DNA of 64,000 nt from Bradyrhizobium sp. CB1015. GTDB lineage: Bacteria; Pseudomonadota; Alphaproteobacteria; Rhizobiales; Xanthobacteraceae. The DNA is taken from NCBI RefSeq assembly GCF_025200925.1, contig NZ_CP104174.1, positions 1,302,001-1,366,000 of the forward strand, in the 5' to 3' direction. Shown here in pieces: positions 8,252-17,509 of this stretch; the first letter of the stretch is position 1; each line of letters begins with the position of its first letter. The position numbers and the translations under genes were made by a program. The notes below the pieces were generated by a model, which worked only from the letters and a program-made list of their open reading frames with translations, had not been told where the DNA came from and ran no database searches.

Positions 8252-8473
8252 GTGAAGATCATGATCCGCCGGTCTCCGGAGGGCCTGTCCATCTACGTGC
8301 CAAAAAAGGATCTCGAAGAGCAAATCGTGGAATCCGAGTACGAGACGCTGTGGGGCGGCTGGATCAAAGTGGCTAATGGCTGGGTGTTCGATTTGCCTGA
8401 TATGGCGAGCGACACCCGGTTGCCAATCACAATCAATGCGAAAAAGCGGGACGAGACCGGGCACGATCCCTGA
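8252..8473 (+). CDS. fixU: FixU/NifT protein
   Basis: 73-residue protein of the NifT/FixU family: begins MKIMIRRSPEGLSIYVPKKDLEE and has the central WGGWIKVANGWVFDLP core. Its biochemical role is unknown; members are always linked to nif genes and are usually dispensable. The start is GTG at 8252, 5 bp after the nifS stop, so it is the last gene of the iscA-like/nifS unit. Confidence 0.9.
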   Translation: MKIMIRRSPEGLSIYVPKKDLEEQIVESEYETLWGGWIKVANGWVFDLPDMASDTRLPITINAKKRDETGHDP

Positions 8474-8978
8474 AGACACTCCCCGCAGATCGACTTTGTC
8501 GTTGCGGCGGCTGCATGGGGCGCTCTCGTTGGTTTGAGGGCCCCGAGTATCGTTCCATATCGTCCTGGCCACGCTGAATGGCGCAGATCCGTTCTGCCGA
8601 CAACGCCAGACGCATTGGCCGGCTTCTTCGCCAGCAAATTTGCGCCGCCGCAGCGAGTTACGGGCAATGCGGTCAGGGGCGACCCCAGTATATCCAAATT
8701 AGCAAACATATCGCTGTCGCAACGGAATTGATGACGCAGACAATCGCTCGCTCAGTTGAGCCGAGGCGGTTACACTCCATCCTGCTCCCGGTCGTTGGGC
8801 GTCCAGCAGGATCCGTGGTAGCCACTACTGGCCTTGTCGAGCCCGGATCCCCCCGCGTGTATCGGGCTTGCGAGAGCCGCAACGCGGCAAACGCGTTAGA
8901 TGGAGCGGCGTTCGGGGGAGCTTAGCGCGAGAATGAATGCGCAAGGCATAAAGCTCTGGGTGAGAATGGCGACGTATC
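8474..8978. other. Intergenic region before nifB
   Basis: No convincing gene. Its right edge adjoins the nifB NifA site. A frame near 8500 reads RLCRCGGCMGRSRW, but it is short and unsupported. Confidence 0.4.
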
Positions 8979-8994
8979 TGTCGTTTTGCTAACA
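8979..8994. promoter_or_regulatory. NifA upstream activator site for nifB
   Basis: TGTCGTTTTGCTAACA fits TGT-N10-ACA exactly, 86 bp upstream of the nifB -24 element. Confidence 0.8.
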
Positions 8995-9080
8995 AGCTCA
9001 TCATGGCTGTTGTTGCATGCGCCAGTGCTAACGTCGCGCCAACTCGATGGCCTGCGGCTGCGATTGCATCATTCTGGCCA

Positions 9081-9096
9081 TGGCATGCAAGTTGCT
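9081..9096 (+). promoter_or_regulatory. nifB: Sigma54 -24/-12 promoter of nifB
   Basis: TGGCATGCAAGTTGCT: one deviation from TGGCACG-N4-TTGCW at a tolerated position. Transcription would start near 9106, which excludes translation starts upstream of that point. Confidence 0.9.
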
Positions 9097-9163
9097 ACCC
9101 AGCTTTATGAGGCTCGCTCAAGGATGGTCCTGGGAGAGCGACGATGTCTCCAGGGAAAAGCGA

Positions 9164-10717
9164 ATGAACGCGGTCGTCGGACGCGGAACATATGTCAAAG
9201 CTGCAGTAAATCACGGCAAGATGATGCAGCCCACCACCGATCATAAGGGCTGCTGCGCTTCGGCCAAGACCGGGCAGGCGAGCTGCGGCTCGAAGGCCGG
9301 CCAAGGCGATCTGCCAACCGAAATCTGGGAAAAGGTCAAAGACCATCCCTGCTATAGCGAAGACGCGCACCATCATTACGCTCGCATGCATGTCGCGGTC
9401 GCGCCTGCCTGCAACATCCAGTGCAATTACTGCAACCGAAAATACGACTGCGCCAATGAATCGCGTCCGGGCGTGGTGAGCGAGAAGCTCACCCCTGAGC
9501 AGGCGGTGAGAAAAGTGCTCGCGATCGCGACCACCATTCCGCAGATGACAGTGCTTGGCATCGCTGGACCGGGCGATGCTCTGGCTAATCCAGCAAAGAC
9601 GTTCGAAACGTTCGAGCTGGTCTCCAAGGCGGCTCCCGACATCAAGCTTTGTCTGTCAACCAACGGACTCGCACTGCCGGACTATGTTGATACCATTGTC
9701 AGGTCCAAGATTGACCACGTCACGATCACCATCAACATGGTTGATCCCGAAATCGGAGCCAAGATTTATCCGTGGATCTTCTTCAACCACAAGCGATACA
9801 CGGGCATCGAGGCGGCAAAGATACTCACTGATCGCCAGCTGCAAGGCCTCGAGATGCTTAGCGAGCGGGGTATCTTGTGCAAGATAAACTCGGTGATGAT
9901 CCCCAACATCAATGATGACCACTTGGTGGAGGTCAACAAGGCGGTCACGTCGCGCGGTGCCTTCCTTCACAATATCATGCCGCTGATCTCCGCACCCGAG
10001 CATGGCACAGCATTTGGCCGCAACGGTCAGCGCGGCCCGACGGCGCAAGAATTGAAAGCGCTGCAAGATGCCTGTGAAGGGCAGATAAACATGATGCGGC
10101 ATTGTCGCCAGTGCCGCGCCGACGCGGTTGGTCTACTCGGGGACGATCGAGGCCCAGAGTTTACCACTGATCAGGTGATGAAAATGGACGTCCAGTATGA
10201 CTTAGAGATGCGCAAGGCTTATCAGAAAAGAGTAGAGAATGAGCGCGTCTCCAAAGCCGAGGCCTGCCAAAAGGAGCTTGAGAAGCTTTCCGGAGAGATC
10301 AGCGCGATCACTCTTCTGGTGGCTGTGGCAACCAAGGGCTCGGGGTTGATCAACGAGCACTTTGGGCATGCAAAAGAATTCCAAATGTACGAGCTTTCTA
10401 CATCCGGCGCCAAATTCGTTGGCGTACGCCGCGTGGAGGTTTACTGCCAGGGCGGTTATGGCGAGGAAGATAGACTTTCCACCATCGTGCGCGGCATCCG
10501 TGACTGCCATGCGGTCTTCGTGGCCAAGATTGGCGGCGGCCCCAAAAGCAATTTGATCAAGGCGGGCATCGAGCCGGTCGATCAATTCGCCTATGAGTTC
10601 ATTGAGAAGTCGGCGATCGCTTGGTTCAGATCCTATCTCGACAAGGTGAGGCGCGGGGAAGTCCAGCATGGGGAGCGCGGCGACGCCGCGGTTCCGCTTC
10701 GGATCTCTGCGGCATAA
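9164..10717 (+). CDS. nifB: FeMo-cofactor biosynthesis protein NifB
   Basis: 517-residue radical-SAM enzyme that builds NifB-co, the Fe-S-carbide precursor of FeMo-co. The radical-SAM motif CNIQCNYC (Cys83, 87, 90) is followed by [16 protein letters not shown]. The C-terminal third (from about [20 protein letters not shown]) is the NifX-like domain found in rhizobial NifB. The frame is open back to 9047, but that lies before the sigma54 promoter, so ATG 9164 ([10 protein letters not shown]), with AGGGAAAA ahead of it, is preferred. ATG 9221 is a weaker alternative. fdxN follows after 10 bp in the same unit. Confidence 0.96.
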   Translation: MNAVVGRGTYVKAAVNHGKMMQPTTDHKGCCASAKTGQASCGSKAGQGDLPTEIWEKVKDHPCYSEDAHHHYARMHVAVAPACNIQCNYCNRKYDCANESRPGVVSEKLTPEQAVRKVLAIATTIPQMTVLGIAGPGDALANPAKTFETFELVSKAAPDIKLCLSTNGLALPDYVDTIVRSKIDHVTITINMVDPEIGAKIYPWIFFNHKRYTGIEAAKILTDRQLQGLEMLSERGILCKINSVMIPNINDDHLVEVNKAVTSRGAFLHNIMPLISAPEHGTAFGRNGQRGPTAQELKALQDACEGQINMMRHCRQCRADAVGLLGDDRGPEFTTDQVMKMDVQYDLEMRKAYQKRVENERVSKAEACQKELEKLSGEISAITLLVAVATKGSGLINEHFGHAKEFQMYELSTSGAKFVGVRRVEVYCQGGYGEEDRLSTIVRGIRDCHAVFVAKIGGGPKSNLIKAGIEPVDQFAYEFIEKSAIAWFRSYLDKVRRGEVQHGERGDAAVPLRISAA

Positions 10718-10727
10718 GGAGGAATGT

Positions 10728-10952
10728 GTGCCGTTCAAAATCATCGCCTCGCAGTGCACGGGCTGCTCTGCCTGCGAACCCTTATGCCCGAACGTTGCTA
10801 TATCGGAGAAGGAGGGGAGCTTTGTCATTGAGGCGACGAAATGCACCGAATGCGTCGGCCATTTTGACGAGCCGCAATGTGTAGCCGCCTGTCCGGTCGA
10901 CAATACCTGCGTGGTTGACACGTCCTTGCCCCGCTATCAAGCGCCAGGCTAA
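10728..10952 (+). CDS. fdxN: 2[4Fe-4S] ferredoxin FdxN
   Basis: 74-residue bacterial-type ferredoxin with two cluster motifs: [13 protein letters not shown], then CTECVGHF...CVAACPVDN with the longer Cys spacing typical of nif-linked ferredoxins. It likely supplies low-potential electrons for NifB/nitrogenase maturation or to the Fe protein. The start is GTG 10728, just after AAGGAGGAATGT, a strong ribosome site. It is cotranscribed with nifB (10-bp gap). Confidence 0.92.
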   Translation: MPFKIIASQCTGCSACEPLCPNVAISEKEGSFVIEATKCTECVGHFDEPQCVAACPVDNTCVVDTSLPRYQAPG

Positions 10953-11288
10953 AGCGTGAGATCTCATGAACGGCATGCCAGGACCTAGTGCTGAATCCGT
11001 CGCAAGCGTCGCCCTCGGGCTGGCGGCGTTGCAGGCGCGGGCGTTCGTACCCTACGGCGACTGCTCTGCATTGTCCTGCGGTCGTGCTGTTGGGTCGGCA
11101 GCACGGCCTGGCGGCATCGGAGCTCCGAGGGCGCTTCGTGGTACGAGAGCGGCCTCCAAGGCAGCCCTCCCATCGTCGATGTGATTGACGATACGGCGGG
11201 TGGGCACGAAATGATGCAGAGTGTTGCCCGCGTGAGCTAGGCGGCTTCTCGGCATCTCTAGAGGGAGCGGCGCATGAGGAGGGGATAG
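10953..11288. other. Intergenic, no gene seen
   Basis: GC-rich spacer between fdxN and nifZ. Frames lack ribosome sites and family resemblance. No sigma54 element was recognised, so nifZ may depend on read-through from nifB. Confidence 0.4.
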
Positions 11289-11603
11289 ATGAACAGCATT
11301 CTTCGCGACAGCGATATCGTCGAGCTCAGCGGCCCGCCCGTCTTTAGCTTTGGCCAAAAGCTTCGAGCCAATCGCACCATCCGAAATGATGGCACCTATC
11401 CCGGCAAGGAGATTGGCGACCTCTTAGTTAAGAAGGGGGAGGTGGGTTACGTCGTCTCGATCGGCACTTTCTTGCAGCAATTCTACATCTACGGTGTGGA
11501 ATTTCTGGACAGCGGCCACCGCGTTGGCATGAAACGCAAGGAGCTAGAGCCGGTGGAGACCTGTGAGGAGATCGATGATCTGCCGTTACCGGAGGAGTCA
11601 TGA
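11289..11603 (+). CDS. nifZ: NifZ
   Basis: 104-residue NifZ-family protein, which assists maturation of the MoFe-protein P-clusters. Characteristic are the N-terminal PPVFSFGQKLRANRTIRNDG, the GTYPGKEIGDLLVKKGEVGY block and GTFLQQFYIYGVEFLDSGH. The start has GAGGAGGGG upstream. Its stop overlaps the start of the next gene, a second protein of the same fold. Confidence 0.9.
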   Translation: MNSILRDSDIVELSGPPVFSFGQKLRANRTIRNDGTYPGKEIGDLLVKKGEVGYVVSIGTFLQQFYIYGVEFLDSGHRVGMKRKELEPVETCEEIDDLPLPEES

Positions 11604-11839
11604 CTCAGCAAGGCGTTCCGAAATATCGACGGGGCCAGCGAGTCAAAGCCGCAGTCGACCTCACCAACGACAGCTCATTTCCGAACGCGGAGCCCGAGGG
11701 AGTTTTGCTCGCCGCCGGAGCGACCGGCGAAATCATCAAGGTCGCTATCCACACCGAAGCGAACGTGCCGGTCTATATTGTCGATTTTGGTGAGGAGCTG
11801 CTCATCGGCTGTCTTGAAGAAGAAATAACAGTGCTTTGA
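11600..11839 (+). CDS. Second NifZ-type protein
   Basis: 79 residues with the same plan as the gene before it: YRRGQRVKAAVDLTNDSSFP, then LLAAGATGEIIKVA, then VPVYIVDFGEELLIGCLEEE. This matches the K.V...v.NDGt%P....G..G.V..vg pattern of NifZ, so the two overlapping genes look like tandem paralogues, or equivalents of the two halves of longer NifZ proteins elsewhere. It overlaps nifZ by 4 bp (ATGA) and so is translationally coupled. The precise role is unknown. Confidence 0.75.
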   Translation: MTQQGVPKYRRGQRVKAAVDLTNDSSFPNAEPEGVLLAAGATGEIIKVAIHTEANVPVYIVDFGEELLIGCLEEEITVL

Positions 11840-11853
11840 AGGAGGCTTTCGCC

Positions 11854-12213
11854 ATGAATGCCGCGCTGATGAGGAAAGCAAAGGCGGGGTTGCTGCCTCA
11901 CCCAAACGAGCTCGATCGCAAACGAATTGAGCGGGGCTTGAGCGCGCGCAAGCGCTATCTTTACGTCTCGCCGAAAGTGGGGCCGCTGAGGGGCGGCTAC
12001 CTCGTCGAGAGCCCTTGTTGCTCGCACAACATCGACACGGATGGCGCTCTCATCAATGTCGCCCTAATTCTTTATGATACCGTGAGCGGGATCTGGAAGC
12101 TATTTCGGAAGAATCATGCCCAGGGAGTCTGGGAATTTTACAGCCTTTACCTCCGCTTGCCTTCTGCAATCGACGACTTGAACGCGGATCCTGACCGTCT
12201 GTTCTGGCAATAA
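11854..12213 (+). CDS. Conserved-type nif-cluster protein of unknown function
   Basis: 119 residues from ATG 11854, which has a GAAGGAGG site; a TTG at 11836 in the same frame is a poorer start. Notable segments are YLYVSPKVGPLRGGYLVESP, CCSHNIDTDGALINVALILY, and a C-terminal W-rich part (WKLFRKNHAQGVWEFYS). CCSHN could bind a metal, but this is speculative. I recall similar uncharacterised proteins (possibly annotated DUF3024) next to nifZ in rhizobia, but cannot confirm the family. It follows the NifZ-type gene by 14 bp. Confidence 0.75.
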   Translation: MNAALMRKAKAGLLPHPNELDRKRIERGLSARKRYLYVSPKVGPLRGGYLVESPCCSHNIDTDGALINVALILYDTVSGIWKLFRKNHAQGVWEFYSLYLRLPSAIDDLNADPDRLFWQ

Positions 12214-12244
12214 GGGACCACCCTTTAATTGAAAAGAAGCCACG

Positions 12245-12511
12245 ATGGCGCTCACCACGAAAGAATTGATCGAAATCGAACGACCGCTTGCTGCGGATGG
12301 CGCCGACATGGGTCCGTTTGTTAGGCTGCGGCGCCGTTTGCCGCAGCTTTCTTGGGACCGCTGTCATGCGTCAGAGTTATCGGATCAGCCGTTCCGAGTC
12401 GATCTTCATATGCTCGATCGATCGGATCGCTGCGTGCAGATTACGCCCGACCCAACTCGACCGACTAGCGTCCTTTTGGCCAAAAGGAACGGTGTGCGGG
12501 CACTGAAATAG
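12245..12511 (+). CDS. Small nif-associated protein (DUF6129-like)
   Basis: 88 residues. The pattern LRRRLPQLSWDRCHASELSD, then FRVDLHMLDRSDRCVQIT and PTSVLLAKR recalls a small protein seen in nif clusters of diazotrophs, with a conserved C near the middle and a 'vdg.dhC..lt.d' motif; I recall it as DUF6129. Function unknown. It lies 31 bp after the previous gene with GAAAAGAAG before the ATG, so it is probably in the nifB-nifZ transcript. Confidence 0.6.
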   Translation: MALTTKELIEIERPLAADGADMGPFVRLRRRLPQLSWDRCHASELSDQPFRVDLHMLDRSDRCVQITPDPTRPTSVLLAKRNGVRALK

Positions 12512-12664
12512 CAGAGTTTTAGCTGGATGGAGCGCACACCTATCATCGCAAGAGATGAGCAAGCGGACCTAGGAGACGTGCTTTGTACATCGTGATCCAC
12601 AAAAAAAGCAGGAGCGCGCTGGATGCCACCGGCGACATGTACTGGTCCAGGAAAGGGAAAAGAA

Positions 12665-12799
12665 ATGTTCCAGGCGAGCGCGGAAGAGGTCTGCTCAATC
12701 ATAAAAAGTCTCGGCGTCCAAGGCTCGGCTTGAGGCCTGCGCCGAGTGCCCGAAGCCAAGCACGTTATAACCGAGATCGTCGGTCTCTTCGGCCCGTGA
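12665..12799 (+). pseudogene. Small reading frame with one in-frame TGA
   Basis: ATG 12665 follows AGGAAAGGGAAAAGAA. The frame reads MFQASAEEVCSIIKSLGV, meets TGA at codon 23 (12731-12733), then continues in the same frame GLRRVPEAKHVITEIVGLFG to a second TGA at 12797. The two halves together look like one short helical protein of about 44 residues interrupted by one nonsense codon. No family is recognised. Confidence 0.4.
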
Positions 12800-12827
12800 T
12801 CGATAATGTTACCAAAATAGGAATCGT

Positions 12828-13049
12828 ATGAACTCGCAATAAATCGTCATCCACGTCCGCTTCGCCCCGAACGGGAGGGTGATACAAATCAGCGAGCGTC
12901 CGGCCAAGCTCACGCCAGACCAGTGGTTTGATGTCCTCAACACCCGTGCCAGCTCGGCTTATCGGCCGCTCACTCGTGGCCGCGGGATTTTTCGGCTGAG
13001 CCGGACTGCGGTTGATATCTTCAAGCAGGAAACTGCGAGGCCGAGATGA
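12828..13049 (+). pseudogene. Small nif-cluster gene with a stop at codon 5
   Basis: ATG 12828, preceded by TAGGA, reads MNSQ and then TAA (12840-12842). The same frame then stays open for 68 codons with well-formed sequence: IVIHVRFAPNGRVIQISERP, LTPDQWFDVLNTRASSAYRP, GRGIFRLSRTAVDIFKQE. This resembles small proteins I recall from rhizobial nif regions (start MS..VIHVRFSP.G.V..I..RP). The early stop suggests a recent nonsense mutation, or a start at a non-ATG codon after the stop. Confidence 0.5.
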
Positions 13050-13543
13050 GCGAACAAAACCTGGCGGGATTTGATGAGTGAATAGGTCCGAGGGTTTTGC
13101 CGTCTTTCCGGCCGATGCCATTGAGCTGAACGAGGCCATGGGCTCTTAGCCTGTCGGGGACCGCTGATAGAAGCGAGAAGCGAACGACATTGCCCCTGCT
13201 TCGGCAATAATTGCGAGGCGCGCAGTCCAAAGCGAAGGATCGTTGCAGCAGCGAACGTTGCGCATCTGGTGTGCAACTTACCTTAAAGAATTTGGATCGT
13301 GAATAAGCGATGAGTGGATAAACAGATCGAGATGACAGGAGAAGAGGTTGGAATTGATCAGGAGGCGGCTTCGGACGCGTAGGTATCTATCGCTCATCTT
13401 TGGCGACGACAACCACTATGACGCCCGCTCATTGCGCCTGTTTCGCAAGCGCGGGTGGGAATCATGGGACGTTCAATAGTAAGAGACTGTTGGGCATGAT
13501 GTGCTCGCACCTCATCCCTTCAGCACTATCAGAGGATAGGCGG
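13050..13543. other. No gene or promoter recognised
   Basis: No frame with family resemblance. No sigma54 element with correct GG-N10-GC spacing was found before the ferredoxin gene at 13544. Confidence 0.4.
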
Positions 13544-13912
13544 ATGAACTCAGAAAGAGAAATGGAGCTCCCTCAGGTTTATCGGCATCATGTCTTTGCC
13601 TGCAACACGCAGCGTCCGCCAGACCATCCCCACGGCAGTTGCGGCGCCTCAGGCGCGCAAGCCCTGTGGGACCGAATGGGCAAGGCGATCGAAGCGCAAG
13701 GCCTCAACGATATTGGTTTCACGATGGCGGGCTGCCTTGGATTTTGTAACTCTGGTCCCTTGCTGGTCGTCTATCCCGGCGGAATCTGGTACCGCGTGAC
13801 CACGCCTGAGGACGTTGACCAGATCGTCAAATCCCACCTCAAGCAGGGCAAACGTGTCGACCGCCTTGTGATGTGCTCAAGCGAAGTTAGAGGCGTCGTG
13901 GCGACCACTTGA
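13544..13912 (+). CDS. Thioredoxin-fold [2Fe-2S] ferredoxin
   Basis: 122-residue protein of the Shethna-type/thioredoxin-like ferredoxin family, which bind one [2Fe-2S] cluster through four Cys. These are visible as FACNTQRPPDHPHGSCG (two) and AGCLGFCNSGP (two), followed by the family's YPGGIWYRVTTPEDVDQIV. ATG 13544 is preferred (AGAGGATAGGCGG upstream); the frame is open to 13400 but without a ribosome site. In nif regions such proteins may protect nitrogenase or carry electrons; its role here is inferred from position. Confidence 0.88.
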   Translation: MNSEREMELPQVYRHHVFACNTQRPPDHPHGSCGASGAQALWDRMGKAIEAQGLNDIGFTMAGCLGFCNSGPLLVVYPGGIWYRVTTPEDVDQIVKSHLKQGKRVDRLVMCSSEVRGVVATT

Positions 13913-14331
13913 CCGGACCAGCAAGCATGGACGGCGTGCTCGTCCATGAGCTGCCCGGCCTCTCGGAGCTCGGATCGTCTGAGGGTGACCGTCCAACTCG
14001 AGCTCCGGGTCGCTAACAGTGGGTCATTGACATGGGCGCGGCGCACCGCCTCTTGTGAGGCAAATAGGCAAAGTGGCTCCTTTGCAACGCGCGGCGAAGC
14101 AGTAATATGATTATAACGCGCCGATCTGTTCGTGTATCGTCACTTACGTGCCGCGCGATCCGTGGCTCACAGCGATAGAAATGCTGCGAATGATTTCCTG
14201 CCTCTGGCCAGCTGACGCGTCGATGAGGCGTCAGCCGGCTCCCCACTGCAGACGGTGAGGGCAGGAGATGCGCTTGATGCGCTCGCAGCGTCCGAGTTGA
14301 TCAAACGGTGTCTCCTTGACCCTGTTCTGCC
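13913..14331. other. Intergenic between convergent genes
   Basis: Holds an 8-bp inverted repeat GCTGACGC/GCGTCAGC at 14211-14235 with a 9-base loop but no T-run, so it is not a clear terminator. No gene seen. Confidence 0.5.
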
Positions 14332-15075
14332 TCAGAACCTGTAAGCGACGCCGCCGCTGACGAGCCATGGATCGATATTGGCGCGCCCGGTGACAGCAAT
14401 CGCATTGTTTACGGTCGCGGAGTACTCCGGCCGCAGCCACAGCTTCTTCACGTCAAAATTGAGCCCCCAGTGACGGTCTAGCATGTAATCGAAGCCGAAC
14501 TGGACCGCCGCGCCGAATTGGTTTTTGATGTGTAGATCCGTGACGGCAAGGCCGAATAGCGACGCATTGGCTGCCGATTGGTTGAAGAATGCAGTGTAGT
14601 TGATGCCCGCGCCGATATACGGCTTCAGTGGGCCGAAATCGGTGAAGTGATATTGCAGGGTTAGTGTTGGCGGCAACAGCCAGGCGGTGCCGATATCGAG
14701 GCCAGTGAGTACGCCATTGCCGCTGATGTGATGGCGAGTCGCGCCGAGAATGAGTTCAGCGGCTACGTTTTTTGTGAAGAAGTAGGTGATATCGAGCTCT
14801 GGTATGGCTCGCTCGCTGAGCGAAAGCCCTGAACTCGGTGACGACAGCGATGGCGTTCCGGCAACGTTTACCGAGCTACCTGCGGTATCCGGCAAAACGC
14901 CGAGCACGCGCAGGCGGATCATCCAGGGGCTGGAGGGCTCTATTGGAGGCGCTTTATAGTAGACCGGCGCCGGGCCCAGATCCGCACCTCGTACCGAATT
15001 GCTGGCGAACGAGCTCGCAAGCGCGAGGACCGATGCCCTCGCCAGAACTGTTAGTACTCTCATCGAAGTCTCCAT
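14332..15075 (-). CDS. OmpW-family outer-membrane protein
   Basis: 247 residues with an N-terminal signal peptide (VLTVLARASVLALASSFASN, cut near VRGA), then an eight-stranded OmpW-type barrel. Typical segments are LDITYFFTKNVAAELI, TLQYHFTDFGPLKPYIGAGI, FGFDYMLDRHWGLNFDVKKL, and a C-terminal aromatic residue (AYRF) for outer-membrane insertion. Start METS at 15075 or MRVL at 15063. OmpW proteins form small hydrophobic channels. It lies between nif genes but no sigma54 element was seen upstream, so nif regulation is not shown. Confidence 0.88.
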   Translation of the reverse strand: METSMRVLTVLARASVLALASSFASNSVRGADLGPAPVYYKAPPIEPSSPWMIRLRVLGVLPDTAGSSVNVAGTPSLSSPSSGLSLSERAIPELDITYFFTKNVAAELILGATRHHISGNGVLTGLDIGTAWLLPPTLTLQYHFTDFGPLKPYIGAGINYTAFFNQSAANASLFGLAVTDLHIKNQFGAAVQFGFDYMLDRHWGLNFDVKKLWLRPEYSATVNNAIAVTGRANIDPWLVSGGVAYRF

Positions 15076-15535
15076 TCCAAAATTCGCGCGAGCAGCCGCG
15101 CGAGATCTCTGTCACACATGAGGAACGGAGTAGTATTTGATACCAATCAAAATCGAAGCGACGGTTAGCACAATTGTCCCGCTAAGTTGCATTAGGATCA
15201 CGGCCGCGAAACGTGTTCTGTTCTGATCGTGTTTCAACCTAGTAGTCAATCTAAACAAATCCTTTGAAGAATCTGCCTCTCGGCGTGGCGCTCCGATTCA
15301 ATGCGGGCGGCGGAGGTCGCGCGTGATAAAGGTAGCAAATGCGGCTACGTCTCTCACACGTTACAAAGCGGCAAGCGCGGCATTCCAGTGCAATACCGGC
15401 GATGCCCCGCTACGAGCAATCACTCGCTCGGGCCGTCTCGGCGGAGGTTTCCGCGGTTACTTCGCGTGAAGCAAGCCAAAAGTGAAGAATGTCATTTTTG
15501 CCTCGCTTTATGGCTGGCAGAGACGCTCAGCGTCT
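15076..15535. other. Intergenic, no gene seen
   Basis: AT-richer stretch around 15120-15270 upstream of the OmpW gene, a plausible promoter region, but no motif is assigned. Confidence 0.4.
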
Positions 15536-15949
15536 TCACGTCTGCCGGCAGGGCGTGCGGTGTGCTTCGTGCAAGCATACCTCGAGATTATCTTGCGTCT
15601 TGCCGCCAAGCAGCGACAGCACTGGCTCACGATCGAGTCCGGCACTTCGTGTCCCGTCTACGTCGACCAGCGGTCGCCGTATCAGGAGCGGATCCCCTAC
15701 CATCAATGCGAGTGCGCTTGCCGCGTCGATAGAATCGGGATTGACTTCGCCTGACTTGATACGGGGCGCGGCTCGGTTGAACCAGGAGTTAACGGGCATA
15801 TTGCGGAAGAAGCTGCGCAATTCGTCCGCGTGCCATGGCTGCTTCAAGATGTCTTGCACCACCACGTGGTGGCCGGCGGACTTGAGCGCTTGAATCTGAC
15901 GCGCGTTATTGGCGCAGCCGGGCTTCTGATAAACGATGATTGTCGTCAC
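15536..15949 (-). CDS. ArsC/Spx-like nitrogenase-associated protein
   Basis: 137 residues with an ArsC-like thioredoxin fold: MTTIIVYQKPGCANNARQIQ has one Cys in the usual active-site loop, followed by ALKSAGHHVVVQDILKQPW, FFRNMPVNSWFNRAAP, and the cis-Pro-type segment DPLLIRRPLVDVDG. This matches the family annotated as nitrogenase-associated (NifO-like) rather than true arsenate reductase. NifO has been linked to molybdenum partition between nitrogenase and nitrate reductase in Azotobacter. It is divergent from nifH. Confidence 0.8.
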   Translation of the reverse strand: MTTIIVYQKPGCANNARQIQALKSAGHHVVVQDILKQPWHADELRSFFRNMPVNSWFNRAAPRIKSGEVNPDSIDAASALALMVGDPLLIRRPLVDVDGTRSAGLDREPVLSLLGGKTQDNLEVCLHEAHRTPCRQT

Positions 15950-16226
15950 GGCATACCTATGTATGGATGCTGAGCTGAATGTGTGGCAAGCCGCTGCCGC
16001 GAGCCCATTCGAAGTTCTTGCCGGTCAACTCCGATATCTGCGCACCAAGCGCCGTATCGCATTTGCAACACTCGCCGCTGGTCCGCCAGGTTTCGAGCCC
16101 GTCCGGCATATTCATTCTCCCGAAATCGCTCGGCCTGTGAGAGGAACAGCAAGTTCCGTTCCACAACTGGAGAGATCGGAATAGATCCCGTGATTCCGGC
16201 TTTTGGCGTTGATGTTTGTGGTTGTT

Positions 16227-16242
16227 TGTTTGTTTTCCGACA
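16227..16242. promoter_or_regulatory. NifA upstream activator site of nifH
   Basis: TGTTTGTTTTCCGACA fits TGT-N10-ACA exactly, 100 bp upstream of the nifH -24 element. A second near-match (TGTAAGCATAATCAGA, one mismatch) lies at 16303-16318. Confidence 0.75.
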
Positions 16243-16342
16243 GCCGCGCAGATCCCGTCACATCCAAAATAACCAACGATCACGCGCCGGCTGGTTGGCC
16301 TTTGTAAGCATAATCAGAGGCTTAATGTATGGAGTCAGGCGC

Positions 16343-16358
16343 TGGCACGGCTGTTGCT
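16343..16358 (+). promoter_or_regulatory. nifH: Sigma54 -24/-12 promoter of nifH
   Basis: TGGCACGGCTGTTGCT is a perfect match to TGGCACG-N4-TTGCW, 160 bp before the nifH start codon. Confidence 0.93.
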
Positions 16359-16488
16359 AATGAGCTGCAGCAACACTGAGTGAGGGCTGAGTGCACGCCG
16401 ACGCCGAAGGCGAGCGATGCGCTCCTTCCCTTGAACCCGTGTGCCCTCGCTTCTGTGAGAGAACCAAGCTCGCACAAGAAGCGCGTAA

Positions 16489-17403
<915 letters not shown>

Positions 17404-17509
17404 AGGTCGCGAGTCGCGGCCTTGTAAAGGCGCCCGACGGATGCCGGTCTCCCTCACGGCCCATGCCGGGAGGCCGGCAATCTGACGAGCGACCCTGATC
17501 AAAACCAGG

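Noticed and set aside
9047..9163. nifB start at ATG 9047
   Set aside because: It lies upstream of the sigma54 promoter at 9081-9096; transcripts would start near 9106.
12731..12733. In-frame TGA as a selenocysteine codon
   Set aside because: No SECIS-like hairpin next to it, no redox motif around it, and the neighbouring frame has an ordinary TAA.
14211..14235. Inverted repeat GCTGACGC/GCGTCAGC as terminator of the OmpW gene
   Set aside because: No T-run on either side, and it is about 100 bp past the stop.
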